The translations under genes and the position numbers were made by a program. A model generated the notes under the pieces. That model saw nothing but the letters and a program-made list of their open reading frames with translations, did no database searches and was not told the DNA's origin. From Avena insularis (Eukaryota > Streptophyta > Magnoliopsida > Poales > Poaceae), in the NCBI GenBank assembly GCA_023614405.1, contig CM042689.1, forward strand, positions 328,266,305 to 328,330,304: DNA of 64,000 bases, given 5' to 3'. Of this stretch, positions 9,964-23,105 are shown one piece after another (within the stretch, counting starts at the first letter, position 1; the number at the start of each line of letters is the position of its first letter).

Positions 9964-11887
9964 TGTTGGAGATATGCCCAAGAGGCAATAATAAAGTGGT
10001 TGTTATCATATCTTCATGCTTATGATAAATGTTTACATACCATGCTATAATTGTATTAATCGGAAACATTAATACTTATGTGATTTGTAAACACAAAAGA
10101 GTCCCTAGTAAAGCCTCTTGTTAAACTAGCTTGTTGGTTAATAAATGATCATGGTTTCCTGATCATGAACATAGAGATGTTATTAACAATAGGGTCATAT
10201 CATTAGGATAATGATGTGATGGACATACTCCTATAGATAAGCGTAGCATAAAGATCAAGTCATTTTAATAGTTCAATTGCTATAAGCTTTCTGATACATA
10301 GTAACCTAATTCCTTCGACCATGAGATCATGTTAATCACCATCACCGGAAGGATGCTTTGATGACATCAAACACCACACCGTAACTGGGTGGCTATAAAG
10401 GTGGCATTGAGTGTTCAGAAAGTATGGGTTGAGGCACATGGATCAAGAGTGGGATTTGTCCATCCATATGACGGATAGATATACTCTGGGCCCTCTCGGT
10501 GGAATGTCATCCAATTAGCTTGCAAGCATGTGACTAGCTCACAAGGGATAACATACCACGGGAACAAGAAAAGAGTACTTATCGGTAACGAGGTTGAACT
10601 AGGTATGCAGAGATACCAACGATCAAAACCTCGAAAAAGTAAACTATCGTGAGACAAAGGGAAATTGGTATCGTATGTAAGTGGTTCATTCGATCGCAAA
10701 GTAATCATAGAAATATGTGGGAGCCATATGAATTTCCAGATTCCTCTATTGGTTATTGATCAGAGAAGTGTCTCGGTCATGTCCGCATAATTCACGAACC
10801 GTAGGGAGACACACTTAAGGATTCGATGTTGTTGAGTAGTTATGGAATGATGAGTAAGAGACCGAATGTTGTTCGGAGTCTCAGATGGGATCCGGGATAT
10901 CACGAGGAGATCCGGAATGGTCCGGAGAATAAGATTCATATAAGGAAAGTCCTGTTTCAGAGTTGGGGAATGATTCCGGTGTTTTCATTGGGAATGTTCT
11001 AGAAGGGTCCGGAAGGTCCGGCATTCCGGAGGGGAAGGGTACATGAATGTGTCATGACAATGTGGAATGGTTGCATCATGTACTAGGTATCATGGCTGGG
11101 CAAAAGAAAGGGAGAAATCAAATCCTAGTTTAAAAGTCAAACGCCAATTTGAAAAGTCAAACGGCAGTTTTGCTTGGTGGAGGGAGAGTAGGAAACCTAC
11201 TTGGGGAGGAGTTCCTCTCCCTCCACCCGCCGGCCAAGGAGGCCGACTTGGGGAAGGACTCCCTCCCCCTTGGCCGCGCCCTCCCACCTATAAAAGGAGG
11301 GGCAGGGTGCCCTCTTCCTACACCCAACACCACCTCAAACCCTAGCCCCAAGTCGCCGGCCACCTCCAGTGCTGCCGCCGCCTAGGGCCTCCTCTAATTC
11401 GCCGAGTTAGGGTTTCCCCAAACCCTAGCCGCCGGCTACACCTCTCCCCTTGGTTCCTCTAAACCCTAGATCGCCAAGGCCTCTCTCTCATAGTCCACCA
11501 TACTCGCTCCGGCTTAAGGCGAAGCCCTGCGAGATCTCCCCTCTACTTTCGGTACCACGCCGTCGTGCTGCCGGAATCGCGAGGAGAGTGCTACAACCTC
11601 CGCTGCCTGCTGGAACAAGGGAGAGGAAGGTCTTCATCGAGTACCGAACGTGTGACCGACTGTGGAAGCGCTGCCGGAACGCAGCGCCGGAAGGATCGTC
11701 TACGCGATCTTGAGATCGGCAAGAGTACGACTACATCACCCATGAGAATCTACTCTCGTTAACCGCTTTGGAATCTTCGAGGGTGAGTTCCTCTATCGAC
11801 TCGTTGCTACAATCTAGTAGATATATCTTGGCTTATTTGTTTGCATGCGGTAGAATTTTTTTGTTTTCCATGCTACGAACCCCTATA
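9964..11887 (+). repeat. Copia 5' LTR
   Basis: 1924 bp. A TATA-like 'cctataaaagg' at about 11287 is followed by a leader with many 'aaaccctag' words. The last bases are tata instead of the taca of the 3' LTR. Confidence 0.95.
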
Positions 11888-11888
11888 G

Positions 11889-11900
11889 TGGTATCAAAGT
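11889..11900 (+). other. Copia primer binding site (tRNA-Met type)
   Basis: 'tggtatcaaagt' one base after the LTR; the canonical plant Copia site is tggtatcagagc, so there are two mismatches. Confidence 0.85.
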
Positions 11901-14900
11901 CGTGTCTATATGTAGATCTGTTGCACGAGTAGAACACAATGGTCATTGTGGGCGTTGGTGTTTTAGTTGTCGATTTCTTCTTGTATACTTTGCATCTTGC
12001 GGGATGGTGGGATGAAGCGTCCTGGGCTAACCTTACATGACATCGTTCATGAGACTTGCTCCACGCTTGACATGCAACTTGTATTGCATAAGTGGCTTTG
12101 CGGGTGCCTGTTTCTCCCAACATAGTTAAGATTCAATTTACAACGGGTGATTGACAATACTAGTATCAATATTGTGGTTCTTGTACGTAAGTTAGAGCGA
12201 CACTTATTGAAAGCCCCAAACCACGTAAAACATGCAAAGAAAATTAGAGGCGTCTAACTTTTTTTTGCAGGGGTGTGCTGTGATGTGATATGGCCATGAT
12301 TGTGATTATATATGATGTATGCAATGTCCCTTATTGTAAGTTGGCAACCAACAGGAGCCATATGGTTGTCTTTTAAATTCCGTTAAGACCTGCATGTCTA
12401 TTCAAAGAAGTTGTAATAGTTGATGCTAGTGGACGACAATCATGAAGCGGCGCCATTGACCTTGACGCCACACCGGTGATGATGGAGGTCATGTTCGTGC
12501 TTGAAGATGGAGATCGGAAGCACAAGAAGAAAGGCCATATCATATTACATATTATGAATTGCATGTGATGTTAATCCTTTTATGCATCTTGTATTGCTTA
12601 GTTAACAACGGTAGCATTATAAGATGATCCCTCAAGCACACAATTTCAAGTATTAAAATGTTCATCCTTAGTAAGCACCGTTGCTAAAGCTCGTTGTTTC
12701 GAAGCACCACGTGATGATCGGGTGTGTTAAATTCTGTGAGTGTATACAACGTGAGCAAGCCAGATTTGCTCATGCGGAAGCTAAGGTTTGATCTTGACGA
12801 GCCTAGCATGTATAGACATGGTCTCGGAACACGGATCACCGAAAGGTAAAGCATGAGTCATATAGTAGATATGATGAACATGTTGATTGTTTGCCATTGA
12901 AGCTACATCAACTCTCGTGATGATCGGTTTTGATGTGGTGGATTTGGTTCGTGTGATCACTAAAACAATGTGAGGGATATTGTTTTGAGTGGGAGTTCAA
13001 CAGCAATATGATTAAAAGTTGAACACTATTTATCATAAATTAAATCAAAGTGAATTTGCATAGTTGTTGTAGTCATTGGCATCCGTTTACCATCTTGTGC
13101 TTAGTTATAATTGAGATGATAGAACTATAGAATTCTGGTTAGTTACTTTACGAACTGGTATCGTATTGTTTTGAAGCGTTAATCTAAAGTTTAAAAGTCC
13201 TATTGCAAACTTTCAGTAAGCTCCGGTTACTCCATGAAGTTTAATAATTGGTATTAAATCAAGAGTGACTATTCCAAGTGTTAGTGTATGAGTATCATGT
13301 TTGTCTCCATGATTCTTGATATTCAAAGGATTTACTTAATATCAAGGTTATCTAGGATCTGAAAGAGTTGTTTCAGAAACCATGATGTGTGGAAGATATT
13401 GTGATATCTGAAACAAAGTTTTGGTTGCAACATGATAGAGTATAATATGGCAAAAGTCATGTTCTCATATTTGATGAGAATTTGCAAAAGGTTGGAGACA
13501 CTAGTTGTCCTAATTCCCAAAAAGGTTTTGGAGAGCAACATTATACTCGCGATTCACCGTTATAAGCTAAAAGTAGCTTGATCATGGATAATTCCATGAT
13601 AAGCGTGAATATTTGATGTAGGTAAAAAGTTTACTACACCAAGAGATTACTAAAGAAAGGAATTTGAAAGAATACCAAACATTTGATGATGGTGATCTAC
13701 TTCAAAGTGCAAGTCCAAAGACATTGGTATTTTACTATACATGCTTTGGACTATGTGTCATGTATATGGCTCCACTATTGATGTTGATAGATTCTTTCAA
13801 ACAGAAAAGTAAATACTGAAAGAGAATCTCATAAATATATGGCAGAAAAGAAAAGACTAGAATTGTTCAGCTTAAGTATATAGATGATATACATGTTATG
13901 GATATATTCTTTGCTTATTAAACAATGCGGTTCTTAAGTATTTGATACTGAATTTGTTGGTGTGAATCGTCATACGAAACAACACAATTCATGAACTACA
14001 ATGGCCTAAGTAACTAGCAAAAGAATATGTGATGATGTTCATCGAGAAAAAATAAAAGGTTATTGTGTTGCTTGTTAAACATCAAAGCTTGCCTTCAAGA
14101 TTTGTCTTATCAGGTATTATGAGAACAAAAGGGCTGTTCAAATAATTGTCGTAATCCATAAAAGATGGATGATTCACAAATCTCGTTGGAGAAATCACAT
14201 CCATAAAACTAGTGCTAAAAATGTCGAAAGACAAATTGATTGAAAGATCACTTAGGAAGTGACATTGCCGTTTAAATTATGTTGGAAAGAAAACATGAAT
14301 AAACTCCATGTGGATGGAATTTTGGAGTCTTTTTTATTTTTGATCAAATGACGCTTGTGAAACTTTCCTAGAGATAATTAAAACTTCGTTCATAGGCCAA
14401 AAGGGAACGGATGACTAGCTTATTGGAACTTGTACATATTGTTATATGAAGTCCATTATGTGTAGTCAAGAGCGATGGATTTCAACTTCATATGCTTTCT
14501 CCGAATTTGAGTGAATATATGAATATTTACTTAATAAGGATGAAGTATGAAACATTTGAAAAGTTCAAAGATTTTCAAGATGAAGTGCAAAATCATTGTA
14601 ACAAGAATATAAATAGTTTATGATAAGATCATAAAGGAATATATTTGAGTTACAAGTTTAGCATAATACCTAAGATTTAAGGAATCGTTCTGTGGATTTG
14701 CATTTCCCGAAACACCATAAGAGTATGGAGCGTTCGAGATATGTAATTAAACCTCGTTTGACATGGTAAGATCAAAGGTGTAATTTATAAAACTGTCATT
14801 ATATTTTAAAGATTAAAAACTTTAGAGACTACTGTTTTTCCACTGAAAAAAGCTCCATCATAATCCGTTGAATTGACACCATATAAAGTTATGGTTTGGG

Positions 14901-16878
14901 ATAAAACCCAAGTTGTCCTTTCTTAGAAATTGGTATGCTATGCATAAGAAAGATGTTTGCAACCAAAATCGGATGAACATATCTTTGTATGTTATTTTGA
15001 ATAATAGTTAAGTACTCCTCCATAACACCAAAGACAAAAGTGTTTGTCCCTTAGAACGTCAAGTTTCCTTGAGAAGGATTTTTTCGTGAAAAGTTAAGTG
15101 GGAGGACAATAGAACTTTGATAAGGTTAAAAGAACCTTAGCTATATGTGCAAACTTGCGCAGCGCCGAAAAGTGTTCCGGAGGCAGCAACAATGCTCATG
15201 GATCACGTGCCTCAAAGGTTGTGGTCACGGAGGTCTAAGTTCCTATTGAAACAAGAAGGTCGGGTAAACAATCAAATACCAAGATTTGAGAGTTAAATCA
15301 TTATTTGACGATAATGATCCGACTACATGCAAAGAAGCAATGATGGGCCCTGACTCCGTCAAAATGGCTTGAAGCCATAAAATCCGTGATAGTTCCATAT
15401 ACAAGAAATCAAGCTTTGAACTTGAAAGACCCTCTGGAAAGGTACAAGACCTTACAGTCATATTTGGATCTATAAAGAAATAGACAAGGATGTTTCACAT
15501 CTATAAAATTATCGACATGTCGGGAAAGAGTTCACAACAATGTTCAAAGAGTTGACTATGACAAGATCTGATCTTTCATTAAGCGATATTTAGTCTAGAT
15601 GGTTTAATGTAGCAACCACGACATATAATTTTGTTATGTGTTGAATAAACAAAACAAGTTCTTTTAATAGAATGGTTACCTAGGACATGTGCATGACACG
15701 GTCCAAAGGGTTTTGTTAATTCAAAGGATGCTAAAAGCATATGCAAACTTCAATGGTTGAAGTAAGCATCACGGAGTTGGAATCTTCACTATGATGAAAC
15801 TGTTAAAAGAGTTTAATTTCATCGGAGATGATGAAGATGCTTGCATTTGCAAGAAATTAAGTGGGAGCGCTAAGACATATTTCTAATACATTATGTGGAA
15901 GACATATTGTTGATTGGAAATGATGTATTTTTTTATTAACACATGATAAGAATTTCATCTCGATGAAAGGCTTAGGCAGAACCCGAATATTTGGCATCAA
16001 TGTCTATATGGATAAATTGTGACGCCAATATGGTTGTGCCAGAAGTACATAGATGAGATATTGAATGAGTTCAATATAGAAACTACAAGAAAGGTTCTTG
16101 TTGCACAGGAAGGATTGAATAAAGATTTAAGTATTTTTGATACTTGATAGATACAATCACAAAGAGTATTTTATCAATCATGTTGTGATGTGTACAAATC
16201 CAGATATGTCCTATGCTCTAAATGTTATGAGCGTATACCAGAATTATTCATAAGATGATTATTGGACGATAGTAAAGATATTCTTATAATCTTTTAGAAG
16301 AACTAAGCATATATTATTTTCTATAAGTGACAAATAGATGGTTAGTTCATTGTAAATGAATTACATTGATACTAGTTTTGTCACAAAGTACAAATTAAGT
16401 TTATCTCAATCTAAACTAAGGGTGGCAAAATATGATGGAATATGAATTCCATAATGAATTTGGATGAGTTCCAAAGTTAAGACATTGTGACAGATAGTAC
16501 AACAAAAGGCTAAGTATATGAGTGCTATTATAGCAGCAAAAGAGGGCATTTGTGTCAAGTAGTTTGTTATCAAACTAGGTGTAGTTCATAGTGGGATAGT
16601 ACTATGAAGATATATTGTATGACAATATTATCAAAATGTTTTAAACCCCAAAGAACTAAAGGTCTCACCAAAGGACCAAATTTATACAAAGCCATCTCAT
16701 TAGAGAATGAGTGATGCGTAGAGACGCAAAGACATGCAATTACACACGGACCTGGAAGTGTCAGATCCGGAGATCAGTTGACCACTAGCAATCGTGTACA
16801 TACAACACCGGAAAGCCATAGGTGTTGAATACACAAAGGTTTGAAACTAGATTATTGACTCTAGTGCAAGTGGGAGAC
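11901..16878 (+). pseudogene. Copia gag-pol region, heavily degenerate
   Basis: Long open frames are absent, but remnants in the right order remain. A non-coding or gag-side stretch typical of Angela-like elements lies around 12650-12900. A reverse-transcriptase N-terminal remnant at about 15310-15440 reads, across frames, as EAMMGPDS..KW..A followed by the characteristic acidic/Trp spacing. Other RT remnants lie at about 15850-16010 (...MKGLG.....FGIN). An RNase H remnant at about 16490-16570 reads VTDSTTKAKYMSAIIAAKE. Integrase is expected between 13600 and 14300, but I could not place its catalytic residues. Multiple stops and frameshifts mean no protein can be made, so the copy could only have moved using proteins from other elements. 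Confidence 0.75.
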
Positions 16879-18804
16879 TGTTGGAGATATGCCCAAGAGG
16901 CAATAATAAAGTGGTTGTTATCATATCTTCATGCTTATGATAAATGTTTGCATACCATGCTATAATTGTATTAATCGGAAACATTAATACTTGTGTGATT
17001 TGTAAACATAAAAGAGTCCCTAGTAAAGCCTCTTGTTAAACTAGCTTGTTGGTTAATAAATGATCATGGTTTCCTGATCATGAACATAGAGATGTTATTA
17101 ACAACAGGGTCATATCATTAGGAGAATGATGTGATGGACATACTCCTATAGATAAGCGTAGCATAAAGATCAAGTCATTTTAATAGTTCAATTGCTATAA
17201 GCTTTCTGATACATAGTAACCTAATTCCTTCGACCATGAGATCATGTTAATCACCATCACCGGAAGGATGCTTTGATGACATCAAACACCACACTGTAAC
17301 TGGGTGGCTATAAAGGTGGCATTGAGTGTTCGGAAAGTATGGGTTGAGGCACATGGATCAAGAGTGGGAATTGTCCATCCATATGACGGATAGATATACT
17401 CTGGGCCCTCTCGGTGGAATGTCATCCAATTAGCTTGCAAGCATGTGACTAGCTCACAAGGGATAACATACCACGGGAACAAGAAAAGAGTACTTATCGG
17501 TAACGAGGTTGAACTCGGTATGCAGAGATACCGACGATCAAAACCTCGGAAAAGTAAACTATCGTGAGACAAAGGGAAATTGGTATCGTATGTAAGTGGT
17601 TCATTCGATCGCAAAGTAATCGTAGAAATATGTGGGAGCCATATGAATTTCCAGATTCCTCTATTGGTTATTGATCGGAGAAGTGTCTCGGTCATGTCCG
17701 CATAATTCACGAACCGTAGGGAGACACACTTAAGGATTCGATGTTGTTGAGTAGTTATGGAATGATGAGTAAGAGACCGAATGTTGTTCGAAGTCTCAGA
17801 TGTGATCCGGGATATCACGAGGAGATCCAGAATGGTCCGGAGAATAAGATTCATATAAGGAAAGTCCTGTTTCGGAGTTGGGGAATGATTCCGGTGTTTT
17901 CATCGGGAATGTTCTAGAACGGTCCGGAAGGTCCGGCACTCCGGAGGGGAAGGGTACATGAATGTGTCATGACAATGTGGAATGGTTTCATCATGTACTA
18001 GGTATCATGGCTGGGCAAAAGAAAGGGAGAAATCAAATCCTAGTTTGAAAAGTTAAACGCCAATTTGAAAAGTCAAACGGCAGTTTTGCTTGGTGGAGGG
18101 AGAGTAGGAAACCTACTTGGGGAGGAGTTCCTCTCCCTCCACCCACCGGCCAAGGAGGCCGACTTGGGAGAGGACTCCCTCCCCCTTAGCCACGCCCTCC
18201 CACCTATAAAAGGAGGGGCAGGGCAGCCCCTCTTCCCTACACCCAACACCACCTCAAACCCTAGCCCCAAGTCGCCGGCCACCTCCAGTGCTGCCGCCGC
18301 CTAGGGCCTCCTCTAAGTCGCCGAGTTAGGGTTTCCCCAAACCCTAGCCGCCGGCTACACCTCTCCCCTTGGTGCCTCTAAACCCTAGATCAACAAGGCC
18401 TCTCTCATAGTCCACCATACTCGCTCCGGCTTTAGGCGAAGCCCTGCGAGATCTCCCCTCTACTTCCGGTACCATGCCATCGTGCTGCCGGAATCGTGAG
18501 GAGAGTGCTACGACCTCTGCTGCCTGCTGGAACAAGGGAGTGGAAGGTCTTTATCGAGTACCGAACGTGTGACCGACTGCGGAAGCGCTGCTGGAACGCA
18601 GCGCTCGAAGGATCGTCTATGCGATCTTGAGATCGACAAGAGTACGACTACATCACCCACGAGAATCTGCTCTCGTTAACCGCTTTGGAATCTTGGAGGG
18701 TGAGGTCCTCTATCGACTCGTTGCTACAATCTAGTAGATAGATCTTGGCTTGTTTGTTTGCATGCGGTAGAATTTTTTTGTTTTCCATGCTACGAACCCC
18801 TACA
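16879..18804 (+). repeat. Copia 3' LTR
   Basis: 1926 bp, closely similar to the 5' LTR. Its last ~1.02 kb (from about 17787) was duplicated downstream to 23862-24879. Confidence 0.95.
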
Positions 18805-18809
18805 GTTAG

Positions 18810-19575
18810 TAGCTATCTTGGCCAAGTAGTATCTAGTGACTCCAAGAGGGGGTATTTATGCTCAATAGTGGGTTTATGCCTCTAGTTTCCAAGGGATGTG
18901 ATAGAAATCTCTTCGGTTGTAGATGTGTTGTTGCCACTAGGGAGAAAACAACGGTCTCTTGTTCATGGAACAAGTGGATTGTTTACCTTACACACTTTGC
19001 TTAAAGCAGTTGTTTGTTGCTTACAACTTAATACTGGAGGGGGTTCGGATGATAACCTGAAGGTGGACTTCTAGTCATAGATGCAGTTGGATGGCGGTCT
19101 ATGTATATTGTTATATTGCCCAATCGAATCTCATAGGATCTTTTTGTCTAGTATTGCATTGTTATGCCTTGCTCATTTTCTGTCAATTGCCCTGCTGTAA
19201 TTTGTTTACCCTTCATGCCATGTTGTTTATATAAGGAGAGCACCTCTAGTGAACTATGGACCCGGTCCAATCTTTACCATTGATACATCTTCCACTGTTA
19301 CTTGTTGCAAACCATCACCTTCCACACCATACGTTTAATCCTTTGTTGAAGCAAATCGGTGAGCTTGACAACCTCACTGATTCGTTGGGAAAAGTCTTGA
19401 GTTTGTGTTGTGCAGGTTTCCACGTTGCTTGCAACACCTTTGAGATGTTTCCTTCCTCCTACTAGTTCGATAACCTCGGTTTCTTATTGAGGGAAAACTT
19501 GCTGTTGTGCTCATCACACCTTGCTCTTGGGGTTTCCAACGAAGCGTCCCACGACAGTACTGGGCGCCATCATCA
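18810..19575 (+). repeat. Gypsy 5' LTR, second part
   Basis: Resumes at 'tagctatcttggccaagtag' after the Copia target duplication and ends gggcgccatcatca, nine bases before the primer site. With 9182-9963 it makes an LTR of about 1.55 kb, the same length as the uninterrupted 3' LTR. Confidence 0.9.
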
Positions 19576-19583
19576 AGCTTTTT

Positions 19584-19600
19584 TGGCGCCGTTGCCGGGG
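19584..19600 (+). other. Gypsy primer binding site (tRNA-Asp type)
   Basis: 'tggcgccgttgccgggg' is complementary to the 3' end of plant tRNA-Asp. A duplicate at 25661 carries one change (gccgagg). Confidence 0.85.
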
Positions 19601-19804
19601 AGGCTAAGGACGTCTTCACAAGGGGAGTCCTCCTCAAACTTTCTCTTTACTTTATTTTTAGTTTGCTTAGTTTCTTTTGCTTGGTTTTGTTTGCCTCTTT
19701 TTATCAAAAACTCCAAAAAAATAGTTTAGTTTGGTTTGCTTTCTCTTATCAAAAACACAAAAAAATTAGTTCCTACTCTAGTTGCCACCTTGTTCTAGCT
19801 CACC

Positions 19805-20412
19805 ATGTTGCTCCCCAAGTTCACCCTGAAGGACCTTTCTATAGGTAGTGGCTCCATAATTGGGAAAGACAATATTGAAGAATTCTTTAATCATGTTAGT
19901 AAGCATGAGGATATTGAGAATAAATCTATAGCAGAACTTGCTCCTAATTATGAAATTGCTGCAGCTTCTTTAGTTCATATGTTTGAGGCTAGGTTTGTTA
20001 GCCTTAACCCCATGATGCAAATTTTGATCCTAAAACTAAAGGAAGAAAAGAATGTTGAAAAGAGAGAGTTCATTCTTGAAACTTTACTCAAGAGTTCCAT
20101 GATGTTGCTAAGGAAGCCAAAAAGGTCTTTGAGCATTTTAATATGCTAGGCTCATGTGTAGATGTTGTGGGTACTTCAGATAAAACTAAGACTAGAGATG
20201 AATTTAAGATACCCATACCCTTTAAGCTTGTTGGGATGCATGAGGCCTTTGAAAAGAATTTTGATTGGATTGTTCCTAAAAATCCTTTTGATGAAAGTAC
20301 GAAACCAAAGAGAAATGAGAAGGGATCCTCCAAGATTCATTTGGATGAGATACCTCTCATAGTTGAAGACTTTGCAAGTATTGATCTCAATTCTTCATTT
20401 GAAAATACTTGA
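19805..20412 (+). pseudogene. Short Gypsy internal ORF remnant, unit 1
   Basis: The frame starting LLPKFTLKDLSIGSGSIIGK is open from 19805. Around 20090 the sensible reading shifts by one base to ...EFHDVAKEAKKVFEHFNMLG and continues to a tga at 20412 (ends SIDLNSSFENT). The product would be about 200 residues, hydrophilic and partly helical. No gag zinc knuckle, protease, RT or integrase motif is visible, so this fits an accessory or degenerate gag-derived reading frame of a non-autonomous element. The same frameshift is present in unit 2, so it predates the duplication. Confidence 0.5.
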
Positions 20413-23105
20413 TTTCTTGCTTCTTGTGCCTAACTTAAAGGCGTTAAAGAAAAGTACTTGTTGGGAGATAACCCAAGAGTTTTCTTGAGTCTTGGAAGTT
20501 ATTACTTCAGTAATGACCTCTCCTTATCATTTTTGTTTTCTTTTTGTGCCAAGAATGACCTCTAATGAGAGAGAAGTAATATTTGGGGAGTTGTTGTCCC
20601 GAAACAGATTTCTGTCCTCCACCATATAAATTCGTGAGGAGTCTCTGTAAGTCGGATTGAGCTAAAAGTTTACGAATAAATCCCCCAGCATGTTAGCTAA
20701 CTTTAGTTAGCTCAACACTTTTTGATTTGAGCAACATAAGATTTTCTAAAAAATGGTTTCTACCTGCTGGTCTGTTTTGACAGATTTCTGCCATTATTTG
20801 CATTTGCTTCTTATTGATTCCTTTTTGAGTTCTCTTTTGGGGAATTGAGCTTTTTGAAGGAGTTGATACAATAGAATGTGTTTTTAGTGAAAAGTTTTGC
20901 TGTTCCAAAGCTAAACCCAAAGGTCTACTATCTTTTAAATACACTAATGTTGCTAATGAAGATTGTGTGAAGTTTTGTATGAAGGAAAAAAATTAGGTGT
21001 AGAGAGAGAATAATGTAATGAGATGAAGAATGGACAAAAGCTCAAGCTTGGGGATGCCACCCTGTGTCACCCCAAGAAATATCCAAGAGATACAAGCGTC
21101 AAAGCTTGGGGATGCCCAAGGCATCCCCTTCTTCATCAAGAAAAAGCTCACGTCTTTCTAGACACTTCATTTTTATTGCTTCATGCACTGTTGTGTTGTT
21201 ATTGGAGCGTCTTAGTTTTCGTTTGGTTTTCTTAGTTTGTTTAATTTGCTTGAATAAAGTAGTTTGGACCCCTGTTCTCGCTGTGTTGTTTCAAATAAGT
21301 TGCTTGGTGTTGGAGAGGAGTATAAAGTTCTTGCTTGATAAGTGCAAGAGGAGCTTGCATTGACTGTGACTTAGACTTTAGCATGACATGCGAGGTGTTT
21401 TTTGACCTTATGCTTAGTGATTATTGTTGTAGCATGTCTTGTTCCAAACAATTGGGATTGCTTAGTGTGCCTTGAAAGAATTATGCGTTGTTTTATCATG
21501 CAAAAGCATAGTATTGTGGTATTCTCCTTTGATGCTTTGTTTAGGTTAACTTGGCACATGCTCACACCATGTTATTACTATGAACAAGTCACCATAGCCT
21601 TTATGATCATTTAGTCCTTGACTTGTAGTACCACTCTATGCTTTGATTAGTAACGTTTTGTTGCTCTGCATGATTATGGCCATTATTGCTCTCTTAGTTG
21701 GTTGCTCCCAGTCTTTTGCTAGCCTCCACTTGTATGAGTAAGCTCTACTCATGCTTCCAACTCCCAAGAAACCAAGGTATTCCAAAGTGTCCACTATAAA
21801 CTCCTATGCATGGTGTGTTACACCATTCCAAGTATATTCTTGTTTTCAGCTATCTTCCATTTAAAAAGTATCTTGTTATGTGAAAACTTAGTGATTAAAG
21901 CCCTCACAAACTTGATGGCACACTTTATATTCTTTGCCCCTAATAAACTTGAACCATTGTGTCATCTTTGTTGTATATGCTTGAACTTATACGTTGGAAT
22001 TAGCAGAACCGTGTTGTCACGGGGAACATTTTCAACATTGCACTTGTACTTTGTACTTAGTTGATATCATGCTCTTTTATCTATGGATGTCACCGGTGTG
22101 AAATAAAGAGGGAACTTGTAAGTCCATGGAGTTATGTATTTTGTGTTAGAGAAACGCCTGGGCCGCTAGCCTAAGCCATGCTTAATCATGGTGAAAACTT
22201 GCATCATCACCATAATGAGCTATCTGTGAAGCATCCTCAATAAAAAGCTATGCACATAGTAAATAAAAAGATCGCTGAGATGCTCATTGTCTGCTTGCCT
22301 TGTCATTTTGGTTATGGGATAGCTCCTGTACCATGTGCAAGGGTACCCGTTAGCTTCTCTATGATACGCATGTACTTACTATGACAAGAACTTACAGGTG
22401 ACTGAAGTTGAGTAGCATGAGATGTGGCCCTCGTATTCAAGGGACTTGAGATTGCCAACTTATACTTTGTCAAACATATACTCCATAGTTTGTTCACTTT
22501 TATCCTTAATCACTTCAAGATGCTTATGATAGGGGCAATGAGGACTGAAAGCTAACAAGTATCAACAATTTTGGAAGCTCTTTTTGAAACTTGAAATCCT
22601 TGCTTCCCTTTATGAAGGGCCTTTCTTCCACTATTATTTGAGTCTCCACCTTCTACCTTTAGGCACCATTAAGAGAGCATAGTTGTCATTCTGTGTGCAG
22701 TGTCCCAAAACTTATTGATTGATGTATATTGTGATATTGCTTGTTCTTGTGCTATTTGTATCTAGTCACCCTTATGAACTTTGAAGGTGTCCTATGCATC
22801 TATTTGCTACTATATGAGGGACAAGCTGAATGCCACTATGCCATGTTTTACGTATGTGAAACAAACAAACGTTTTTCAATGCATGTTATTCATGATCTTT
22901 GTTTGTAGCCTTTCATGTTGCATGCATAGTTATTATGCCCTATTATTAGAACTCCATCTTTTATGCACATGTTTAGAGTTCTTTGATCCCAGCTTTCAAT
23001 GCTTGAAAATGGTTTGATCTTGGTTTTGACGTTGCATGTCACCTGAAAAATTATTCTTTTATCACTTACCTACGAGGGACGAGCAGAGTTAAGCTTGGGG
23101 ATGCT
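20413..23105 (+). other. Non-coding Gypsy internal region, unit 1
   Basis: About 2.7 kb without convincing coding capacity. Short open frames come from T-rich sequence. It contains recurring 'caagcttggggatgcc' words near 21040-21130 and the polypurine tract ending at 23105. The unit 2 equivalent is 26490-29187. Confidence 0.7.

Larger units (their letters stand above)
9964..18804 (+). mobile_element. BARE/Angela-type Copia retrotransposon, full length, decayed
   Basis: Target-site duplication gttag lies at 9959-9963 and 18805-18809. The 5' LTR is 9964-11887 (1924 bp) and the 3' LTR is 16879-18804 (1926 bp); both start tgttggagatatgccc and end accccta(c/t)a. The tRNA-Met-type primer site tggtatcaaagt is at 11889-11900 and the polypurine tract 'caagtgggaga' lies just before 16879. 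The total of 8841 bp is the usual size of BARE-1/Angela/WIS elements. It inserted into the 5' LTR of the surrounding Gypsy element. Confidence 0.95.

Noticed and set aside
10415..10708. Minus-strand frames in the Copia LTRs (also 17282-17854 and 59833-60599)
   Set aside because: They recur wherever this LTR occurs and lie in its non-coding U3 region.
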